From Heterobilharzia americana (lineage: Eukaryota > Platyhelminthes > Trematoda > Strigeidida > Schistosomatidae), in contig OX104127.1 of NCBI GenBank assembly GCA_944470555.2, forward strand, positions 140,386,786 through 140,450,785: a DNA stretch of 64,000 nucleotides, read 5' to 3'. Below the pieces are notes generated by a model. The model had not been told where the DNA came from. It saw only the letters and a list, made by a program, of their open reading frames with translations, and did no database searches. Each line of letters starts with the position of its first letter. Within the stretch, counting starts at the first letter, position 1. Positions 59,566-64,000 of this stretch are shown piece after piece. Made by a program: the position numbers and the translations under genes.

Positions 59566-59709
59566 GTGAGGCAACCTTAAAGGCCACCCTAGCAATTATT
59601 GGGATAGCAAATCAGCTTTCAGTTTTTTGGCTGGGAAGGCAGTTAATTTAAAATGAAGAAACATAATTGGTTATCTCAGCAGTTGCTAGAGTGACCTTCA
59701 AAGTCACTC
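59566..59709. mobile_element. MITE copy 66 bp after the exon donor
   Basis: Left end accttaaaggccaccctagc, middle ttggctgggaaggcagttaa, right end ggttatctcagcagttgcta, ccttcaaagtcactc. The ends can form a long hairpin in the pre-mRNA near the 5' splice site. Confidence 0.85.
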
Positions 59710-59959
59710 CCAGTGTGGTAGTACAATGTATTCTTGATAAACTTGGATTGCACGAAATATGTGAAACAACAACACCGCCTGAAGTTTTTTGATACTTCCT
59801 AAACATCCTTTTTCGTTTGCCAATATTCACCCAGTTCAGTTTCATGTTTTTGGATACTGAGTAGGTAATGCATAGGTTTTCAAGCACTGACCATTGACAC
59901 TGTAGCTTGCAGGTTTTGTGATGATAGATATCAGAAGTGCTATACTGTCGATTTACCTA

Positions 59960-60555
59960 GAACAGAAGGCCTGCTTGGAATTTGCCAACCTCTGTCATCT
60001 CTGCAGCCAACTCACAAGATATCCAACTACTTATTAAAGAACGAGTATACTGTAATGTAGTTCGTTCTGTCCTTCTATACGGCTGTCAGACATCGTTCTT
60101 TATAGTAGAAGACATGAAGCAGTTACACAGGTTTGTTCATATATGTCTTCGTGACACTGCTTGTGTTTGGTGGAATTATGTTGTGAGTATTGTTGAGGTG
60201 AAGTGAAGTGAAGTGAAGGGTATTAGACAAGACAGACAAGTTGGTTGATGATGTTATGAAGGTTTGTCCATTGAGATGATTTGGACATATGTTTTCCATG
60301 CCTAGTCACCTCCTACCTTGATGTAGGTTAAACTGGAAATAAACAGGGGAGTGGTCAATCTAAGAAGTGGCACAGACCCATGGGGTCAGTAAATGTTGTT
60401 CTCAGCGGTGCGAAAAGGTGTACATTAACCAATTCAGGTTCTCAAGATATTATACATTATCATTCCGCGATGGTCAGTGACATAGTTGAAAAGTGATTGC
60501 AGGGACGTAAATTTACCCACTCCTCATCAGCTTCAATATTCTAAGTATTCTATCT
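59960..60555 (+). mobile_element. LINE B2 fragment, right arm of inverted repeat
   Basis: Plus strand: post-RT region (SVLLYGCQTSFFIVEDMK at 59982-60206), a GTGAA short tandem, the ORF2 tail and a diverged 3' end to about 60545. Only 59980-60318 is nearly identical to the left arm. Confidence 0.8.
59980..60318 (+). repeat. Inverted repeat arm R (pairs with 56786-57129)
   Basis: 339 bp; about 98% identical to the reverse complement of arm L, lacking one GTGAA unit (three instead of four). Starts 481 bp after the exon end. Confidence 0.9.
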
Positions 60556-60559
60556 ATTA

Positions 60560-60815
60560 TTTATTTATTTGTCCCTTGAGTTTTTATTGGAAAATAGGGC
60601 TTCACTAGCACGTCGCTAATTCACTCTCTTCTCTCCAGTCTTTCAAACTGGCCCCACAACTGCCCACAAGCTTTCATTTCTTCCTCACACCATCTCCTCC
60701 ATGTCACCCTCGCCTCGGACGCTTAACTCGTCGTTTCCCATTCGGGTTCCACTCCAGGCATGGCCTGGTCTGACACGTGATGATGTCCCCAAATGGTCTT
60801 CTCAGCGTATCTTTA
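60560..60815 (-). mobile_element. LINE A 3' end, 5'-truncated
   Basis: Last ~240 bp of LINE A with tail tttatttatttgtccc. Flanks tatctattatt (about 60551) and tatctttatt (about 60808) may be a decayed target-site duplication. Confidence 0.8.
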
Positions 60816-61185
60816 TTCCTTAACTGGTAGTCTGAATCGATTAACTTTTCTATGTAGCTCTACACCATTCTGTTTGTCTTCTCATCAATCTGACTAATTT
60901 TGGCTTCATCTAATCTACATGGCTATGGAAGTGAACCGCTTCAATCTAGCACACTTCAAATGCAGCAGAAATGTATGATTATATAAATATGATGCATTGG
61001 ATGGTTCGATTGGTAGATACAAAGGATAGACTGCATATTCCGCAACTATGTTGAGATATTCGTCAAATTATCGCACACTTTGATAGTCTTATTAGACTGA
61101 TCGGTGTAAAGATGATCATATCACTGGATCGGGATTGAGATCGGGTACGCATTTTCATGGGGTTTTCAGTTCAAATAAGATTTAT
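60816..61185. other. Unique stretch
   Basis: No feature recognised. Confidence 0.3.
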
Positions 61186-61475
61186 TTATTAGTTTTGAAG
61201 TCGGTATTCATCACAGATTGAGATCAATTGAAGAAACAATAAAAACCTGTGGATACTGGACAGGTATTCGGTCCTAGCACAGAACTCCTCAGCAGTGTCT
61301 ACCCATGACCTCACCCCATCAAGGGTCTAGTCTAGGACCTTTAGGTTTCTCTGTGACGTGCTCACTGTGAGACTTTAAGGTCTCGAGATTGACCCCTGGT
61401 GCGGTCATGAGTGCGCACTACTGAGGAATTCCATGCTAGGATGGAACAACTGTCCAGTGCTCCCATGTTTGGATG
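61186..61475. mobile_element. SINE2 head-to-head pair
   Basis: 61186-61350 minus copy (tail, hammerhead with acagaactcctcagcagtgt). 61351-61475 plus copy: B box gtctcgagattgacccctg, hammerhead at 61428-61465 with CTGAGGA core, stem I partly paired, and GGAA for GAAA. Confidence 0.7.
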
Positions 61476-61815
61476 GCATCTACTTCCCTTCCGACTGGTT
61501 GACCCTACTGATCACGGCTTCTCATTAGAACTTAGAGGTATCCATCTAGAAACATTCCACTAACGAACACTATACAGTAATGTATTTTTGAGGTGAATGG
61601 GGATTTTAGTTTTGAAGTAGTATTCATCATGGACTGATATCAGTTAACGCGTTTGGCGTGAAACCTAAAGGTCCAGAGTCCGATCCATAGCCAGGTCTTG
61701 GGTGCCTACCGCTGAGGAGTCCTATACTAGGACGAAACAGCTGTCCGGTTCTCCCAGGTTTTTAGTGATTCTTCAACTGATGACATTCCATGATAAATAC
61801 CACCTCAAAATATTT
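61476..61815. mobile_element. SINE2 second head-to-head pair with intact plus hammerhead
   Basis: 61476-61645 carries minus-strand SINE2 5' segment and tail (atctacttcccttccgactg; tatccatctagaaacattcc; gatattcatcatggactgat-type tail). 61646-61815 is a plus copy: gcgtttggcgtgaaacctaa, B-box remnant gagtccgatccatag, hammerhead, full tail. Confidence 0.7.
61706..61750 (+). ncRNA. Hammerhead ribozyme, SINE2 type, core intact, sense to host gene
   Basis: Stem I ACCG/CGGT (four pairs, one of them a T-A to C-G double change relative to the 25202-25247 copy), core CTGAGGA at 61712-61718, stem II GTCC/GGAC with a TATACTA loop, GAAA at 61734-61737, palindromic stem III ACAGCTGT, GTC at 61743-61745 with predicted cleavage after 61745. 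Activity is inferred only. Confidence 0.75.
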
Positions 61816-62269
61816 TATTCTCAGATTATAAATTTAACACTTTATATAACCTGTATCTAGTTTGACTGAATTTATCACATGGATACCCGTTCATGTTCTC
61901 GACTATGTTTTCCTGATCTTTAAAACACTAACCAGTTTCTTAAAACAATTGACCTAACTTATTTGAATATTTGTTATAGTTATTATTTACTTATTTATTT
62001 AAGTTGTACGCGAAGGCCCTGTGGAATAAGATGATGGCGTCATCTTCTCCTCAGTAGTAAGCATCCAAGATATTCAGATCTCGTGGAGAGTATACAACCA
62101 TTTCACCATTGGATTGCAGTCCTACAGTCCACATTCTCCTACTTCTGTCAATTCACGATTAAGCACTGCCATCATCCAATGCAGTTGACGAATATTTGTC
62201 CTCACACCCAGAAACCCCGAAACTAAATCACCGCACAGTGCTCATTACTGACATTCTTCGAGATAGATT
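61816..62269. other. Unique stretch
   Basis: No exon recognised. A short SINE2-like scrap (acttctgtcaattcacgatt, near 62141-62160) hints at older copies. Confidence 0.3.
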
Positions 62270-62575
62270 TCTCGAAGTTCTAATAAAAAGTCGTGGCCTG
62301 TGGGAGTAACTGAATAGGAAATAAAGTGGGTACCCACTGATGATATTGGACGATGACCGCACTATGTCACGAAATGACAGAAGTAGAAAAAGTGGACCAA
62401 TGGATTCTGACCCAGCGGCTGAATGGTAATTTGATCGCTGCAAAACCTGACCTGAGTGCTTACTACTATGGAGTTCCATATTAGGACGTAACAGCTGTTC
62501 AGGGCTCCTATGTTTCCAATGATCCTCCAACTGAGACGTAATCCCATGATGAGTACTACCTTGGTATTAGTTTTT
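62270..62575 (+). mobile_element. SINE2 near-full copy
   Basis: 5' segment (gtcgtggcctgtgggagtaa; tgggtacccactgatgatat), box A region (gattctgacccagcggctga), lost B box, decayed hammerhead (tatggagttccatattagga, cgtaacagctgttc) and tail (cctccaactgagacgtaatc). Confidence 0.75.
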
Positions 62576-64000
62576 ACGGAGTATAAAAGAAAAGATGCCT
62601 ACTTTAGAATAGATCTAGCTGCTCTTTTCCTAACCTGTTGTTAATGTAGTCACTTTTCAAAAGCATGTTGTCGGTGTCAGTGGATGGACAGATGTATAAA
62701 AATGTGTTTATTTTGTGTTTCTTTTAACTGTCATGGTAAAATACATAGAGTATTGTTAATCTCTAGATAGGATGCATCTCAATAAATTATAACCAACCTT
62801 ACCGTTATGAATGGTGGCTGTGTATGCCAGTTATTCTATTTATGAGAGTGTAGTTAAACGAGTTTTAGTCAATAAGCCGTTTGGTATATACTTGTAGTAG
62901 TCGTCCTATGTATGTAATATCATATTGGTTAGGATACAGACCTACAGAAGTCAGGTTTTCCTACTCAAGGTTAATTTTTCAGCAAAACCGAATCGTTGTC
63001 AGTGGATAATCCCTTCCAATCTTAACAGCTTTCAAAAAATAATAATAAACATGCAGTTTGCAGCCTATTAGTTAGATATGACTTATCATCTGTGTGATGA
63101 TTTGAATCAAATATCACAATGGCAATCTTCAACATCTTGTCAGTATATCTTTTTATCCACTGGTTCTAAACTGTTGGCAATCATGACTAAACTGAATGGA
63201 GGATGGTGTTAATTGATAGGTGTTTGAAAAAGTAACATCTATTGAAAGTCTCGATCTTGTGTAGTAAAGTGTTAATATACACTAATTGTGAAGTCATGGC
63301 TACTTCTTTCAAACGCCTTATAGGTACTATCAGTGTATGTAAAAACGCAGTGAAATATAATAGCATACATTGCACTTAAATTACAGGTTTATTAATCGGT
63401 GTACTGACTATACAGTGTTAAATTTGCCTGGCTGTAATTGTCTTAAGCACGTGATTCTACCGATTCAGTCTTAACTCTGACCTTGAACGTGATTGGCCTC
63501 GAATATACTTGTCCAGTCTAGTTCGTATGCCCAGTTCACGCACACTATGAGTCACACAATTCAGCACTTCTGACAGATTACAAAAGAACCCAAAGTCGAG
63601 GCTTATTCTCCGTGTATCTTAGGCGACCTGATTCAGCCGTATAAACAAGTGAATAACCTGACCACAAGGTACCATTAATTTATCAAGATGAAGCAACTGA
63701 CTTGGAGCACAAAAATAAGGTAATGCACGATAAGAAAAAGACATGTATCAACTAAGAAGAAATATTTATTTTCAGCAACTTCATTATCAAGCTGTACAGC
63801 AGTCGTATTTATAGTCGGTAAAAAATGACAGATAATTGCACTAAAAAGTTACTCAGTCAATATGCAAAATATACAATAGATGTAGGAGGTGGTATTCGTT
63901 CAAGTGGAACAGGTAGAAAATAGGTCACTGTGAATAAGGAACGAATCGACAACATGTGATGAGATAAGGGATAAGTGTTGTCAAAGAATTGTAAAAGAGT
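62576..64000. other. Intron tail of the window, no feature recognised
   Basis: No further guanylate cyclase exon found. 63430-64000 looks less AT-rich and might be part of an LTR or other repeat, but nothing in this window matches it. Confidence 0.35.

Noticed and set aside
59266..59580. A 104-codon ORF starting at ATG 59266 as a stand-alone gene
   Set aside because: The conserved part is exactly 59307-59499 between good splice sites; the ATG and the C-terminal part are intronic.
63430..64000. LTR of a gypsy-type element
   Set aside because: Composition looks repeat-like, but no paired LTR, primer-binding site or polypurine tract could be shown in the window.
1..64000. CRISPR arrays, operons, bacterial promoters or rRNA genes
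   Set aside because: None seen; the sequence is clearly eukaryotic with spliced exons and retroelements.

Overview
This is an AT-rich window from a flatworm nuclear genome, almost certainly a blood fluke of the genus Schistosoma. The marker is the Smα repeat family: tRNA-like, Pol III-type short repeats carrying a type I hammerhead ribozyme, described from schistosome satellite DNA. Non-LTR retrotransposons and Penelope-like elements add support. I cannot name the species. There is no bacterial-type gene organisation, CRISPR array or intact long ORF, and most open reading frames are repeat shadows.

The only host coding sequence I can support is two exons of one gene on the + strand, at 34901-35012 and 59307-59499. 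They encode consecutive pieces of the extracellular ANF-receptor-type ligand-binding domain of a receptor (particulate) guanylate cyclase. Their splice phases match (phase 2, completing a Ser codon), so they are probably joined across a 24.3-kb intron. The rest of the window would then be intron of this gene.

The introns are packed with mobile DNA. LINE family A (RTE-like, endonuclease plus reverse transcriptase) has a near-full-length copy at 5574-8585 with a 14-bp target-site duplication, a long copy at 36550-38998 and five truncated copies. LINE families B1 and B2 share a related ORF2 but have different 3' ends; B1 lies at 52.2-55.7 kb and B2 in about ten fragments. Two Penelope-like fragments are present, one with a GIY-YIG motif. 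Three tRNA-derived short families occur: Smα; a second hammerhead-bearing family (SINE2); and SINE3, without a ribozyme. A palindromic MITE family has six copies clustered or scattered between 45.9 and 59.7 kb, plus one at 20.6 kb. Microsatellites (TA, AAT, GGT) are mostly tied to these elements.

The most interesting structure is around the 193-nt exon. Two ~340-bp LINE B2 segments about 98% identical and in inverted orientation flank it (56786-57129 and 59980-60318), a geometry known to favour exon circularisation or skipping. Other points: SINE2 copies with apparently intact hammerhead cores (25202-25247 on -, 61706-61750 on +), and short-repeat foldback pairs that are always head-to-head.
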